From: Achromobacter denitrificans NBRC 15125
Lineage (GTDB): Bacteria > Pseudomonadota > Gammaproteobacteria > Burkholderiales > Burkholderiaceae_B
Assembly: GCF_001571365.1 (NCBI RefSeq)
Contig: NZ_BCTQ01000012.1
Location: 62,001-126,000, forward strand
Direction of reading: 5' to 3'
DNA length: 64,000 nt
In this document: positions 27,673 to 38,783 of the stretch, one piece after another
How the letters are laid out: each line of letters begins with the position of its first letter
Numbering within the stretch: position 1 is the first letter of the stretch
Made by a program: the position numbers and the translations under genes
Notes under the pieces: model-generated
Database searches by the model: none
What the model saw: only the letters and a program-made list of their open reading frames with translations
Told to the model about the DNA's origin: nothing

Positions 27673-28830
27673 ATGCGTAAATTTGCACCTGGCCGTACGT
27701 GGCGCGGCGCCCTGGTCCTGGCGAGCCTGCTTGCCCTGGGCGGATGCGGCATGTTTTCCCATGACGACGGCCGCTACGATCCGGCGCCCCTAACCGAATA
27801 CAAGGCCGGCATGTCCGTGCGGCAAGTCTGGTCCGCCTCGGTCGGCAGCGGATCCGGCCTGGGCTTCGCGCCCACGGTCCTGGGCGATGCCGTCTACGCC
27901 GCCACGCCCGACGGCTCGGTCGGCAAGTTCGACCTGCAAAGCGGCCGTCCCATCTGGAAGGCCAAGACTGACGGCAAGCTGTCGGCCGGCGTCGGCAGCG
28001 ACGGCACCACCACCGCCGTGGCCTCGCCCGACGGCGACGTGATCGCCTTCGACGACACCGGCAAGGTGAAGTGGAAGGTCCGCGCCACCAGCGACGTATC
28101 GATTCCGCCCGTCGTGGGCTACGGCATCGTCGTGGTCCGCAGCGGCGACTACCGCATCCAGGCGTTCGACGCCAACAACGGCGAGCGGGTCTGGAACGTG
28201 CAGCGTCCCGGCCCCGCGCTGGCCTTGCGCAGCGTGTCGCAGATGGTCCTGGCCGAAGGTCTGGTCATCACCGGCCTGCCGGGCGGCAAGCTGATGGCCA
28301 TCGCCTCCAACAGCGGCAACGTGCAGTGGGAAGGCACCGTGGCCACGCCGCGCGGCGCCAGCGACCTGGAACGCCTGACCGACGTGGTCGGCGCGCCCCG
28401 CATCGCCGGCAACCTGTTGTGCGGCGTGGCCTACCAGGGCCGCATCGTCTGCTTCGACGTCACCGCCGGCGGCCGCGCCCTGTGGGCCAAGGACTTCTCC
28501 AGCGTGAGCGGCCTGACCCTCGACGACCGCTTCGCCTACTCCCCGGACCAGAACGGCGTGGTCAACGCCTTCGCCCTGGATAATGGCGGTAATGTCTGGA
28601 AGCAGGCCGCCCTGAAGAACCGCCAGCTGACCGCGCCGGCGCTGCTGGGCGGCGCGCTCGCCGTCGGCGACCTGGACGGTTACGTGCATTTCCTGTCGCG
28701 CAGCGACGGCAGCCTGATGGCCCGCCTGTCCGTGGGGGGCGGCGCGGTCGTTTCGCCGCCGCAAACCACCTCCCAAGGCGTGCTGGTCCAGACGGGCAAT
28801 GGCAACCTCGTCCTGCTCGGCGCCAACTAA
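27673..28830 (+). CDS. bamB: Outer-membrane assembly lipoprotein BamB
   Basis: A 385-residue lipoprotein with lipobox LGGC (Cys25) after a short signal. The rest is a beta-propeller built of PQQ-like blades, recognisable from repeated Trp/Gly patterns such as [29 protein letters not shown] and GNVQWEGT. BamB supports folding of outer-membrane proteins with BamA. A GTG start at 27664 would add 3 residues; ATG 27673 is used. It is placed between yfgM and der as in related genomes. Confidence 0.94.
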   Translation: MRKFAPGRTWRGALVLASLLALGGCGMFSHDDGRYDPAPLTEYKAGMSVRQVWSASVGSGSGLGFAPTVLGDAVYAATPDGSVGKFDLQSGRPIWKAKTDGKLSAGVGSDGTTTAVASPDGDVIAFDDTGKVKWKVRATSDVSIPPVVGYGIVVVRSGDYRIQAFDANNGERVWNVQRPGPALALRSVSQMVLAEGLVITGLPGGKLMAIASNSGNVQWEGTVATPRGASDLERLTDVVGAPRIAGNLLCGVAYQGRIVCFDVTAGGRALWAKDFSSVSGLTLDDRFAYSPDQNGVVNAFALDNGGNVWKQAALKNRQLTAPALLGGALAVGDLDGYVHFLSRSDGSLMARLSVGGGAVVSPPQTTSQGVLVQTGNGNLVLLGAN

Positions 28831-28852
28831 TCCTATAGAAAAGCCTTACACC

Positions 28853-30211
28853 GTGTCTTTCAAGCCTGTCGTCGCCCTGGTCGGTCGCCCCAATGTGGGG
28901 AAATCGACCCTTTTCAACCGCCTGACGCGATCGCGCGCCGCGCTGGTGGCCGATTATTCCGGCCTGACCCGCGATCGCCACTATGGCGAGGGCAGGGTGG
29001 GCGAGACCCCCTTCATCGTCATCGATACCGGTGGTTTCGAGCCCGTCGCCAAGGACGGCATCCTGCTGGAAATGGCGCGCCAGACCCGGCAGGCCATCGC
29101 CGAGGCCGACGTGGTGGTGTTCCTGGTGGACGCCCGGGCAGGCATCAACGCCCATGACCACGAAATCGCCAAGCTGCTGCGCAAATCCGGCCAGCAGCGC
29201 GTGCTGCTGGCGGTGAACAAGGCGGAAGGCATGGGCGCCACCGCCGGCGCCGCGATCTCCGAATTCCACGAGCTGGGCCTGGGGCAACCCTATCCCATCT
29301 CGGCGGCGCACGGCGACGGCATCGTCGACCTGATCGAAATGGCCCTCCAGGACCTGGTCGAGCCGCCCGCCGAAGAAGAAGCGGAAGAGGAAGGCGAGCA
29401 CGATCACCGCATCAAGCTGGCGATCGTCGGCCGCCCCAACGTGGGCAAGTCCACGCTCATCAACACCCTGATGGGCGAAGAGCGCGTGATCGCGTTCGAC
29501 ATGCCCGGCACGACCCGCGACGCCATCGAGATCGATTTCGAGCGCGACGGCCGCCGCTATACGCTGATCGACACCGCGGGTCTGCGCAAGCGCGGCAAGG
29601 TGTTCGAAGCGGTCGAGAAGTTCTCCGTCATCAAGACGCTGCAGGCCATCGAGGCCAGCAACGTCGTGCTGCTGATGCTGGACGCCCAGACCGAGATCTC
29701 CGAACAGGACGCGCACATCGCCGGCTTCGTGCTGGAAACCGGGCGCGCCGTGGTCGTGGCCATCAACAAGTGGGACGGCCTGGACGGCGAAGCCAAGGAA
29801 CGCATCGAGCGCGAGTTCCAGCGCAAGTTGCGCTTCCTGTCGTTCGCCCGCATGCACACCATTTCGGCGTTGCGCGGGCAGGGCGTGAAGCCGCTGCTGA
29901 AGTCCATCAATGCCGCGCATGCCGCCGCGTTCGCCAAGCTGTCCACGCCCAAGCTCACGCGCGAGCTGCAGGCCGCCGTCGAGCAGCAGCCGCCGCCTCG
30001 CAAGGGCATTTTCCGTCCGAAGATGCGCTATGCGCACCAGGGCGGGCAGAATCCCCCGCTGGTCGTCATCCACGGCAATGCGCTGGATGCCATTCCGGAC
30101 TCTTACCGCCGTTACCTGGAAACGCGTTTCCGCAATGCGTTCGACCTGGCCGGCACGCCTTTGCGCATCGAATTCAAGTCGTCGCACAACCCTTACGCGC
30201 AGGAAAGCTGA
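28853..30211 (+). CDS. der: Ribosome-associated GTPase Der (EngA)
   Basis: A 452-residue double GTPase needed for 50S assembly. Two G domains show GRPNVGKST, near residue 10 and again near residue 195, each with a DTAG/DTGG switch and NKxD-type guanine motifs (NKAEG, NKWDG). The C-terminal KH-like domain ends with [12 protein letters not shown]. The GTG at 28853 is chosen because the protein should begin [12 protein letters not shown]; a longer frame extends back into bamB. The stretch [12 protein letters not shown] between the G domains is acidic. Confidence 0.95.
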   Translation: MSFKPVVALVGRPNVGKSTLFNRLTRSRAALVADYSGLTRDRHYGEGRVGETPFIVIDTGGFEPVAKDGILLEMARQTRQAIAEADVVVFLVDARAGINAHDHEIAKLLRKSGQQRVLLAVNKAEGMGATAGAAISEFHELGLGQPYPISAAHGDGIVDLIEMALQDLVEPPAEEEAEEEGEHDHRIKLAIVGRPNVGKSTLINTLMGEERVIAFDMPGTTRDAIEIDFERDGRRYTLIDTAGLRKRGKVFEAVEKFSVIKTLQAIEASNVVLLMLDAQTEISEQDAHIAGFVLETGRAVVVAINKWDGLDGEAKERIEREFQRKLRFLSFARMHTISALRGQGVKPLLKSINAAHAAAFAKLSTPKLTRELQAAVEQQPPPRKGIFRPKMRYAHQGGQNPPLVVIHGNALDAIPDSYRRYLETRFRNAFDLAGTPLRIEFKSSHNPYAQES

Positions 30212-30214
30212 TCC

Positions 30215-31288
30215 ATGAGCCGCTTCTGGAGTCCCGTGGTCGGGACGCTCAGTCCGTATGTCCCGGGCGAGCAGCCCAAGCTTCAGAACCTGGTCAAGCT
30301 GAACACCAACGAGCACCCCTACGGGCCGTCGCCCAAGGTGCTCGACGCGATCCGCGCGGCCTGCGACGACGCGCTCAAGCTGTACCCGGACCCGTCCTCC
30401 GACCGGCTGCGGCAGGCCATCGCCGACACCGTGGGCGCGCAGCCGGGCCAGGTGTTCGTGGGCAACGGCTCCGACGAAGTGCTGGCGCACGTGTTCCTGG
30501 CGCTGCTCAAGCATGAGCGTCCGCTGCGCTTCCCGGACATCACCTACAGCTTCTATCCGGTCTATTGCGGCCTGTATGGGATCCAGTACGAAACGGTGCC
30601 GCTGACGGCCGATTTCCGCATCGACGTCGAAGACTACCTGCCCGGCCGCGCCGGGCCGGCGGGCGCCATCATCTTCCCGAATCCCAACGCGCCCACGGGC
30701 CGCGCGCTGGATGCCGCCGAGGTCGAGCGCATCGTGGCCGGCAATCCCGACGCCGTCGTCGTTGTGGATGAGGCCTACGTGGATTTTGGCGGAGAGTCCG
30801 TCATCCCTTTGGTCTCCCGCTACGACAACCTGCTGGTCGTGCAGACGCTATCCAAGTCGCGCTCGCTGGCGGGGCTGCGGGTAGGCTTCGCCGTCGGCAG
30901 CGCGGCGCTCATCGAAGGGCTGGAGCGCGTAAAGAACAGTTTCAACTCCTACCCCATCGATCGCCTCGCGTCGGCGGGCGCGGTAGCGGCCCTGGAAGAT
31001 ACGGAGTACTTTGAGAAGACTCGCCTGGCCGTGATCGAAACCCGGTCGCGGATGACGGCGGGGCTGCAGGCGCTGGGCTTCGAGGTGCTGCCTTCTTCCG
31101 CGAATTTCGTGTTCGCGCGGCACCCGGCCAGGGACGCCGCGGACCTCGCCGCCGCCTTGCGCGAGCGCAGCATCATCGTGCGCCATTTCCGTCATGCGCG
31201 CATCGACCAGTTTCTGCGCATTACCGTGGGCACCGACGCGCAGTCCGAATTGCTGCTGGCGGCGCTCGCGGAGGTCCTGAGGGCGTGA
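30215..31288 (+). CDS. hisC: Histidinol-phosphate aminotransferase
   Basis: A 357-residue fold-type I PLP enzyme of histidine biosynthesis. [14 protein letters not shown] is near the N-terminus, PNPNAPTG at about residue 150, the VVDEAYVDF aspartate at about 185, and the PLP lysine in [13 protein letters not shown] at about 215. It starts 4 bases after der. Other his genes are not here except hisZ further on; a second hisC may exist elsewhere. Confidence 0.94.
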   Translation: MSRFWSPVVGTLSPYVPGEQPKLQNLVKLNTNEHPYGPSPKVLDAIRAACDDALKLYPDPSSDRLRQAIADTVGAQPGQVFVGNGSDEVLAHVFLALLKHERPLRFPDITYSFYPVYCGLYGIQYETVPLTADFRIDVEDYLPGRAGPAGAIIFPNPNAPTGRALDAAEVERIVAGNPDAVVVVDEAYVDFGGESVIPLVSRYDNLLVVQTLSKSRSLAGLRVGFAVGSAALIEGLERVKNSFNSYPIDRLASAGAVAALEDTEYFEKTRLAVIETRSRMTAGLQALGFEVLPSSANFVFARHPARDAADLAAALRERSIIVRHFRHARIDQFLRITVGTDAQSELLLAALAEVLRA

Positions 31289-31444
31289 AGGCCGGGGCGT
31301 TCCAGCCGGAAAACTCTGGTGTCACTTTTTGCATCCCGGCCAAGTAGCACGGGCCGGGAAAACCCTGTAGAGTACATGTTTCGGCGTACCCCACCAGTAC
31401 ACAAGTACGCCACCATTCAATAACAAACAAATGGAGCCTGGCCA

Positions 31445-31681
31445 ATGAGCAATAAAGGGCAAACTCTGCAAGATCCGTTCCTGAACACGCTGCGCAAGGA
31501 CCATGTCCCCGTGTCGATCTACCTGGTGAACGGCATCAAGCTTCAAGGGCAAATCGAATCCTTCGACCAGTACGTGGTGCTGCTGCGCAATACGGTCACG
31601 CAAATGGTCTACAAGCACGCCATTTCCACCGTCGTCCCCGCGCGCGCCGTGAATTTTCAGGTGGAAGTCCCTGCTGAGTAA
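31445..31681 (+). CDS. hfq: RNA chaperone Hfq
   Basis: A 78-residue Sm-like protein that pairs small RNAs with mRNAs. The Sm1 block includes [20 protein letters not shown] and [10 protein letters not shown], and Sm2 contains [10 protein letters not shown]. The usual long disordered tail of E. coli Hfq is missing, as in other beta-proteobacteria. GGAG lies 10 bases before the ATG. A weak stem-loop separates it from hflX. Confidence 0.97.
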   Translation: MSNKGQTLQDPFLNTLRKDHVPVSIYLVNGIKLQGQIESFDQYVVLLRNTVTQMVYKHAISTVVPARAVNFQVEVPAE

Positions 31682-31706
31682 TCTCGCTCCAGCTTTACCT
31701 TTTATT

Positions 31707-31738
31707 GCCCGCCGGACGGCTGACGTCGGCGGGCATTT
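31707..31738 (+). terminator. Weak intrinsic terminator or attenuator after hfq
   Basis: An 8-bp stem (GCCCGCCG at 31707-31714, CGGCGGGC at 31727-31734) followed by ATTTTC. The short T-run suggests partial termination, leaving some read-through into hflX. Confidence 0.5.
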
Positions 31739-31765
31739 TCGCTTTGGCTCCAATATGGTGCATGT

Positions 31766-32872
31766 ATGCGCGCTTTGATCATCAGCGTGGATCTGGGTGA
31801 TCCGGACTTCGCGGCCCATGCGGAAGAGTTCGCGATGCTGGCCAAGGGCGCCGGCGCCGAAATCGTGGGCACGCTGACCGCGCGCCGCGACCGTCCCGAC
31901 GCCAAGTTCTTCATCGGCTCGGGCAAGGCCGATGAGGGCGTGGCCATGGCCCAGGCGCTGCTCGCCGATATCGTTCTGTTCGATCAGCCCCTGTCGCCCG
32001 CCCAGCAACGCAACCTGGAACGCGCGTTCAACCTGCGCGTGGTGGACCGCGTCGCGCTCATCCTGGACATCTTCGCCTTGCGTGCCAAGAGCCACGAGGG
32101 CAAGCTGCAGGTCGAACTGGCCCAGCTGCAGCATCTGGCCACGCGCCTGACCCGCCTGTGGTCCCACTTGGAGCGTCAACGCGGGGGCATCGGCATGCGG
32201 GGGCCGGGCGAATCCCAGCTCGAAATGGACCGTCGCATGATCGGCGCCAAGGTCAAGGTGTTGCGCGAGCGGCTGGACAAGGTCGAGCGCCAGCGGGTAA
32301 CCCAGCGCCGGGCGCGCGCCCGGGGCGGCGCGCTTTCCGTATCGCTGGTGGGCTACACCAACGCGGGCAAATCCACCTTGTTCAACGCGCTGACGCGCGC
32401 CGACGCCTATGCCGCGGACCAGCTTTTCGCCACCCTGGACACGACGACGCGTCGCATCTGGATCGAAGGCGCCGGGTCGGTGGTGATATCGGATACGGTG
32501 GGCTTTATCCGCGACTTGCCCCACGGCCTGATCGCGGCGTTTCGCGCCACCCTGGAAGAAACCGTGCATGCGGATTTGCTGCTGCACGTGGTCGATGCCG
32601 CCAGTCCCCAGCGGGATGAGCAGATTTTCGAGGTCAACAAAGTGCTGGCGGAAATCGGCGCCGCCTCGGTTCCAACCATTCTTGTATACAACAAGATAGA
32701 CCGGGCGGGATTGGAACCCAGGGTGGAGCGCGATGCACATGGTACGATTGCGCGAGTATTTGTAAGCGCCACCGAGCGCGCCGGCTTGGACGCGTTGCGC
32801 GGGGCAATTGCGGAGACCGGACAGATTGTGGGAAACAATGCCGCGAATTATCAAACTCTTCAATCTGAATGA
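31766..32872 (+). CDS. hflX: Ribosome-rescue GTPase HflX
   Basis: A 368-residue GTPase that splits stalled ribosomes. The N-terminal HflX domain (GTLTARRDRPDAKFFIGSGK, Gly-rich RGGIGMRGPGESQLE about residue 140) is followed by the G domain with GYTNAGKSTLFN (about residue 195), a DTVGF switch and NKID. It is shorter than some homologues at the C-terminus. Its end overlaps the start of hflK by 35 bases. Confidence 0.95.
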   Translation: MRALIISVDLGDPDFAAHAEEFAMLAKGAGAEIVGTLTARRDRPDAKFFIGSGKADEGVAMAQALLADIVLFDQPLSPAQQRNLERAFNLRVVDRVALILDIFALRAKSHEGKLQVELAQLQHLATRLTRLWSHLERQRGGIGMRGPGESQLEMDRRMIGAKVKVLRERLDKVERQRVTQRRARARGGALSVSLVGYTNAGKSTLFNALTRADAYAADQLFATLDTTTRRIWIEGAGSVVISDTVGFIRDLPHGLIAAFRATLEETVHADLLLHVVDAASPQRDEQIFEVNKVLAEIGAASVPTILVYNKIDRAGLEPRVERDAHGTIARVFVSATERAGLDALRGAIAETGQIVGNNAANYQTLQSE

Positions 32873-34136
32873 CCCCGGCTGGGGTCGTGGGAACAACAAC
32901 GGCTCCGAGCCGCCGCCGAAGCGGCCTCAAGGCAACGGAGACGGCCCACCCGACCTGGACGAGGTCTGGCGCGATTTCAACAATCGCATCGGATCCCTGT
33001 TCGGTCGCAAGGGCGGGGGCGGGAATAACCGCCCCGGCAACCGCGGCGGCATGACGCCGCCTTCTCCGCGCGGAACGCGTATCGGCCTGGGCGTCGTCGC
33101 CCTGGTCGCGGCCGGCATCTGGCTGGCCAGCGGTTTCTACATCGTGCAGGAAGGCCAGGTCGCGGTCGTGACCCAGTTCGGCAAGTACAAGAGCACGTCC
33201 CAGGCCGGTTTCCAATGGCGCCTGCCTTATCCCATCCAGAGCCACGAGATGGTCAACGTGTCGCAACTGCGCACGTTCGAGGTCGGCTTCCGTGGCGGCG
33301 CGCGCAACAAGGTCCTGCCTGAAGCGCTGATGCTCACGACGGACGAGAACATCGTCGATATGCAGTTCGTCGTCCAGTACCGGCTGCGCGCCGATGGCGC
33401 GCCCGATTACCTCTTCATGACGCGCGATCCCGATGAATCCGTCCGCCAGGCATCGGAGACGGCCATGCGCGAAGTCGTGGGCAAGCAGTCGATGGACTTC
33501 GTGCTGTACGAAGGCCGTACCGCGGTCGCCACGCAAGTGCAGACCCTGATGCAGCAGATCCTGGACCGCTACCAGACCGGCGTGCAGGTCAGCACCGTCG
33601 CCATCCAGAACGTGCAGCCGCCGGAACAGGTGCAGGCCGCGTTCGACGACGCCGTCAAGGCCGGCCAGGACCGCGAACGCCAGATCAACGAAGGCCAGGC
33701 CTACGCCAACCAGGTCGTGCCGCTGGCCAGCGGCCAGGCTTCCCGCATGATCGAACAGGCGGAGGGCTACAAGGCCAAGGTCGTCGGCGACGCCCAGGGT
33801 AATACCTCGCGCTTCACCAGCATTCTCGGCGAGTACGAGAAGGCGCCCGCGGTCATGCGCCAGCGCATGTACCTGGAGAGCATGCAGGAGATCTTCACGC
33901 GCGCCAGCAAGGTCATGGTCGACACCAAGAGCAACAACAATATGTTGTACCTGCCCTTGGACAAGATCATGCATCTGGCCGCCCAGGACGCCAGCAAGTC
34001 CAGCGCCGGCAGTATCGGATCGTCGGGCTTGTCCAGCCAGCCTGCCCAGCCGCCGCGCAGCGGCGCGGCGCCGGCGCCTCAGCCTTCCGGCAGCAGCAAT
34101 AGCAACACGCTGCCCCGCGACCGTACGTCGCGCTAA
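32838..34136 (+). CDS. hflK: FtsH protease modulator HflK
   Basis: A 432-residue SPFH/band-7 protein. ATG 32838 (preceded by GGGAAA) lies within the end of hflX. The N-terminal 75 residues are Gly/Asn/Pro-rich, a transmembrane helix occupies about residues 80-100, the SPFH domain follows with VDMQFVVQYRL and RQASETAMREVVGKQSMDF, and a helical region precedes the Ser/Pro/Ala tail. HflK and HflC form a membrane cage around FtsH. Confidence 0.95.
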   Translation: MPRIIKLFNLNDPGWGRGNNNGSEPPPKRPQGNGDGPPDLDEVWRDFNNRIGSLFGRKGGGGNNRPGNRGGMTPPSPRGTRIGLGVVALVAAGIWLASGFYIVQEGQVAVVTQFGKYKSTSQAGFQWRLPYPIQSHEMVNVSQLRTFEVGFRGGARNKVLPEALMLTTDENIVDMQFVVQYRLRADGAPDYLFMTRDPDESVRQASETAMREVVGKQSMDFVLYEGRTAVATQVQTLMQQILDRYQTGVQVSTVAIQNVQPPEQVQAAFDDAVKAGQDRERQINEGQAYANQVVPLASGQASRMIEQAEGYKAKVVGDAQGNTSRFTSILGEYEKAPAVMRQRMYLESMQEIFTRASKVMVDTKSNNNMLYLPLDKIMHLAAQDASKSSAGSIGSSGLSSQPAQPPRSGAAPAPQPSGSSNSNTLPRDRTSR

Positions 34137-34154
34137 CCCGGAGGAGTCCTGATC

Positions 34155-35057
34155 ATGCAACGTCTCATGCCCATCCTGGTCGGCCTGCTCATCGTGCTGG
34201 CCGCTCTTTCTTCCTGCGTCTTCGTCGTGCGCGAGCGCGACTACGCCCTGGTGTTCTCGCTGGGTGAAGTGCGCAAGACCATCAGCGAACCCGGCCTGTA
34301 TTTCAAGGCCCCGCCGCCGTTCCAGAATGTCGTGACGCTCGACAAGCGCATTCTGACCATCGAAACCAACGAAGCCGAACGCATCCAGACTTCCGAAAAG
34401 AAGAACCTGCTGATCGATTCCTACGTCAAGTGGCGCATTGCGGATCCCCGCCAGTACTACGTGTCCACGGGCGGCAACGAACGCGTCGCGCAGGAACGCC
34501 TGCAGGCGCTGATCCGCGACGCGCTCAACGCTTCGGTCAACGTGCGCACGGTGCGCGACGTGGTCTCGACCGAACGCGACAAGATCATGGCCGAGATCCT
34601 CACCAACGTGGCCAAGCGCGCCGAGCCCCTGGGCGTGCAGATCGTCGACGTGCGTCTGCGCCGCATCGAGTTCGCGCCGGAGATTTCGGAATCGGTGTAC
34701 CGCCGCATGGAAGCGGAGCGTACGCGCGTCGCCAACGAGCTGCGTTCCATCGGCGCCGCCGAAGGCGAGAAGATCCGCGCCGAAGCCGATCGCCAGCGGG
34801 AAGTGATCGTGGCCCAGGCCTATGCCAAGGCACAGGGCGTCATGGGCGAGGGCGATGCCTCCGCCGCGGCGATCTACGCGCAGGCCTACGGCAAGAACCC
34901 GCAGTTCTACACGTACTACAAGAGCCTGGAAGCCTATCGCGCTTCGTTCTCGAAGCCGGGCGACGTGCTGGTGGTCGACCCCAGCTCCAGCTTCTTCCAG
35001 TTCATGAAGGACCCGTCTGGCGACGCCCTGGCGCCGGTCACCGTGCCGGCCAAGTAA
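34155..35057 (+). CDS. hflC: FtsH protease modulator HflC
   Basis: A 300-residue SPFH protein with an N-terminal membrane anchor (about residues 5-25, LVGLLIVLAALSSCVFVV), then the band-7 domain (FSLGEVRKTISEPGLYFKAP) and a helical part ending VVDPSSSFFQFMK. Partner of HflK. It is preceded by GGAGGAG about 8 bases before the ATG. A strong terminator follows at 35082. No DUF2065 gene follows, although one often does. Confidence 0.95.
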   Translation: MQRLMPILVGLLIVLAALSSCVFVVRERDYALVFSLGEVRKTISEPGLYFKAPPPFQNVVTLDKRILTIETNEAERIQTSEKKNLLIDSYVKWRIADPRQYYVSTGGNERVAQERLQALIRDALNASVNVRTVRDVVSTERDKIMAEILTNVAKRAEPLGVQIVDVRLRRIEFAPEISESVYRRMEAERTRVANELRSIGAAEGEKIRAEADRQREVIVAQAYAKAQGVMGEGDASAAAIYAQAYGKNPQFYTYYKSLEAYRASFSKPGDVLVVDPSSSFFQFMKDPSGDALAPVTVPAK

Positions 35058-35081
35058 GGCGGCGACGGTAGCAACGCAACG

Positions 35082-35118
35082 CAAGGCCCCTTGGATTTCC
35101 AAGGGGCCTTGCCGTTTT
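35082..35118 (+). terminator. Intrinsic terminator after hflC
   Basis: A 13-bp stem (CAAGGCCCCTTGG at 35082-35094 and its complement 35099-35111) with loop ATTT, followed by CCGTTTT. Confidence 0.85.
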
Positions 35119-35204
35119 CGGGCGGGCGACGGCGAGGTGCCGGCGTAATGAGGGACGGCTTGCCGGGCGGGCAATTCCGGCTGGCGCTGGCCGCTGAACC
35201 ATGT

Positions 35205-35210
35205 ACAATA
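35205..35210 (+). promoter_or_regulatory. Possible -10 box upstream of hisZ-purA
   Basis: TACAAT at 35205-35210, 110 bases before the hisZ ATG. The best -35 candidate at the right spacing (CTGGCG near 35182) is poor, so the call is tentative. Confidence 0.4.
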
Positions 35211-35235
35211 CCGCGTAAGCTAGAAAACATTCCGC

Positions 35236-35275
35236 AGCGGCTGAGCGGGCTTACGCCCCTCAGCCGCTTTTCGTT
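35236..35275 (+). terminator. Hairpin with T-run in the hisZ leader (possible attenuator)
   Basis: A 10-bp outer stem (AGCGGCTGAG at 35236-35245, CTCAGCCGCT at 35259-35268), an inner GGGC/GCCC stem around loop TTAC, then TTTTCGTTT. It lies between the TACAAT box and the hisZ ATG, so it would end or attenuate transcription that starts at that box. A second GGGC/GCCC pair at 35277-35287 could compete. Confidence 0.6.
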
Positions 35276-35320
35276 TGGGCGACGCCCACGCATCACTTGG
35301 CGTTCATCAGGTAAACATTC

Positions 35321-36478
35321 ATGGGTAACTGGCTGCTGCCCGAGAGCCTCGCCGACGTACTTCCGGCAGAGGCCCGGCGCATCGAGGAACTGCGCCGCGA
35401 ACTTCTCGATCTGTACCGCACGTACGGTTTCGAGCTGGTCGCGCCGCCCCTGGTCGAATACATCGATTCGTTGCTGTCCGGCACGGGCAGCGATCTGGAT
35501 CTGCGTACGTGCAAGCTGATCGACCAGCTGTCCGGCCGCACGCTGGGCGTGCGCGCGGACATGACTCCTCAGGTCACGCGCATCGACGCGCACTTGCTGA
35601 ACCGCGCGGGCGTTACCCGCCTGTGTTACTGCGGCAACGTGCTGCATGCCCGCCCGGCCGACCTGCTGGCCAGCCGCGAGCTGCTGCAGATCGGCGCCGA
35701 AATCTACGGCCATGCCGGTTTCGAGGCCGACCTGGAGATCATCCAACTGGTGCTGGAAACCGTGGCGATCGCCGGCGTGCGCAACCCCCGGCTGGACCTG
35801 TGCCATCCGGGCGTGCTGCGCGCCATCCTGGAGTCGGATGCCACCCTGGGCGCGCTGTCGCAGGAGGTCATCCTCCTGATGCGCGAGAAGGACGTCCCCG
35901 GCCTGGTCGAGCTGTCGGCGCGCGCGCCGGGCATGCGCGCCGAGACGCTGCAGGCCCTGAAGCTGCTGCCCAATCTGTACGGCGGTCCGGAAGTGCTGAA
36001 GGAAGCGCGCCGCGAATTGCCCCTGCTGCCCGGCGTGGTCGCCGCGCTGGATGCGCTGCAGGTCGTGGTGGACGCGATGCCCAACGTGGCGTTCGGCGTC
36101 GACCTCGCCGACGTCGGGGGCTATGGATACCATTCCGGCGTGAAGTTCGCGCTGTATGCTGAAGGCTGGCGCGACGCGCTGGTCAGCGGTGGACGCTATG
36201 ACGACGTCAGCCGCGCTTTTGGCCGGGCGCGTCCCGCCACGGGTTTCAGCCTGGATTTACGCAAGCTGGCGGCGGGTTTGGCGCCGGCGGAACGGGCGCG
36301 TGCGGTTCGCGCGCCCTGGGGGCAGGCCCCCGCCCTGACCGAGGCGGTTCGCCGCCTGCGCCGGTCGGGTGAAATTGTCGTTCAGGTATTGCCCGGGCAC
36401 GAGCAGGATCAGGACGAATTCGTTTGCGATCGCGAGCTGGCGCTGCAGGATGGCGCCTGGACGGTCAGAACGCTGTGA
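35321..36478 (+). CDS. hisZ: ATP phosphoribosyltransferase regulatory subunit HisZ
   Basis: A 385-residue HisRS-like protein without synthetase activity, required with a short HisG for the first step of histidine synthesis. It begins [24 protein letters not shown] and contains the class II-like strand [16 protein letters not shown] and [20 protein letters not shown], but lacks the full histidyl-adenylate motifs and the anticodon domain. The hflK-hflC-hisZ-purA order is typical of Burkholderiales. Upstream control may involve the leader hairpin. Confidence 0.93.
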   Translation: MGNWLLPESLADVLPAEARRIEELRRELLDLYRTYGFELVAPPLVEYIDSLLSGTGSDLDLRTCKLIDQLSGRTLGVRADMTPQVTRIDAHLLNRAGVTRLCYCGNVLHARPADLLASRELLQIGAEIYGHAGFEADLEIIQLVLETVAIAGVRNPRLDLCHPGVLRAILESDATLGALSQEVILLMREKDVPGLVELSARAPGMRAETLQALKLLPNLYGGPEVLKEARRELPLLPGVVAALDALQVVVDAMPNVAFGVDLADVGGYGYHSGVKFALYAEGWRDALVSGGRYDDVSRAFGRARPATGFSLDLRKLAAGLAPAERARAVRAPWGQAPALTEAVRRLRRSGEIVVQVLPGHEQDQDEFVCDRELALQDGAWTVRTL

Positions 36479-36482
36479 CTAA

Positions 36483-37850
<1,368 letters not shown>

Positions 37851-37870
37851 CATCGGGTTATTATTCGCAA

Positions 37871-37914
37871 GGCCGCCGCCGGTCTCACACCGGCGGCGGC
37901 CTTTTCGTATTTTT
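37871..37914 (+). terminator. Intrinsic terminator after purA
   Basis: A 13-bp GC-rich stem (37871-37883 and 37889-37901) with loop CTCAC, followed by TTTTCGTATTTTT. Confidence 0.9.
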
Positions 37915-37933
37915 AAGCAGGAGATGCTTGCCT

Positions 37934-38476
37934 ATGAGCACGCCGACCAATGATGACAGCCATCTGTGGGTGACGTGGGACGACTACAACCGCCTGATCG
38001 AGCGCCTGTCCTTGCAGGTGCATCAATCGGGTTGGAAGTTCGACAAGATTCTTTGCCTGGCGCGCGGCGGAATGCGCGTTGGCGACGTTATGTCCCGTAT
38101 TTTCGACGTCCCGCTGGGCATTCTGGCCACCAGCAGCTACCGCGAAGCGGCTGGCACCAAGCAGGGCGACATGGATATCGCCCAGTTCATCACCATTACG
38201 CGCGGCACCCTGTCGGGGCGCGTGTTGCTGGTGGACGACATGGTCGATACCGGCAAGACCTTCTCCAAGGTCTACGATCACCTGAAGAGCCAATTCACCG
38301 AGATCACCGAACTGCGCAGCGCCGTGCTGTGGTGGAAGGGGCATTCCCAGGCGACGCCCGACTATTACGTCGACAAGTTGCCCACGAACCCGTGGATTCA
38401 CCAGCCTTTCGAAGATTACGACAGCCTGCGCCCGCACCAGCTCGAAGCTTGGATCCGCAAGGGTTCCCAGGGCTGA
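37934..38476 (+). CDS. Phosphoribosyltransferase (xanthine-guanine type family)
   Basis: A 180-residue type I PRTase. The PRPP-binding signature VLLVDDMVDTGKT is near residue 100, and the N-terminal ILCLARGGMRVGDVMSR is typical of the short purine or xanthine-guanine PRTase family. ATG 37934 follows CAGGAG at 37918-37923; an upstream TTG at 37928 is less likely. Position after purA suggests a role in purine salvage, but substrate preference cannot be read from sequence. Confidence 0.85.
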   Translation: MSTPTNDDSHLWVTWDDYNRLIERLSLQVHQSGWKFDKILCLARGGMRVGDVMSRIFDVPLGILATSSYREAAGTKQGDMDIAQFITITRGTLSGRVLLVDDMVDTGKTFSKVYDHLKSQFTEITELRSAVLWWKGHSQATPDYYVDKLPTNPWIHQPFEDYDSLRPHQLEAWIRKGSQG

Positions 38477-38783
38477 AGCCGCCGGCCGGCAGGGCGGGGC
38501 GCCTGGCGGCCCAGTGCGCCAGACTGTCCCCCCAGTAGTCAAAATGACCTCGGCCATGCTAGAATCGCTGGTTACCGCTAAACCGAACTTGGCTTGTTAC
38601 TCTTTGGGTAGTCTTTGGGTAACGGAAACGGCCAGCTGGAATCCGGTTCCCTGTACGCGGTGCCTTGGTATGATTTTCATGTCATCGAAGGCTTTTCGCG
38701 CTCCTGGATCCGCGCAGCGTAGCTGGTAAGCAAGCCAGGTTTGTCATCAACTTTTGTTACCCTACAAGCAGGCCAATCACTTT
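38477..38783 (+). other. rpsU upstream region and long leader
   Basis: 307 bases without a supported gene. An extended -10 box TGCTAGAAT at 38557-38565 implies a leader of about 210 bases. Within it TTTGGGTA occurs twice (38603-38610, 38614-38621), enclosed by GTTAC/GTAAC. A 72-codon open frame at 38514-38729 has no ribosome site and no recognisable protein pattern. Confidence 0.5.
38557..38565 (+). promoter_or_regulatory. Probable extended -10 promoter of rpsU-dnaG
   Basis: TGCTAGAAT, with the TGn extension; no good -35. It is the best promoter candidate for the macromolecular-synthesis operon. Confidence 0.5.

Noticed and set aside
31335-31358. Stem CCCGGCC/GGCCGGG upstream of hfq as a hisC terminator
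   Set aside because: No T-run follows on either strand, so it cannot be called an intrinsic terminator.
32634-35174. 846-codon minus-strand frame opposite hflX/hflK/hflC
   Set aside because: Antisense shadow of three conserved genes; low-complexity His/Gly/Asp composition.
38514-38729. 72-codon frame upstream of rpsU
   Set aside because: No ribosome site, no protein-like composition, and it lies in the probable leader.
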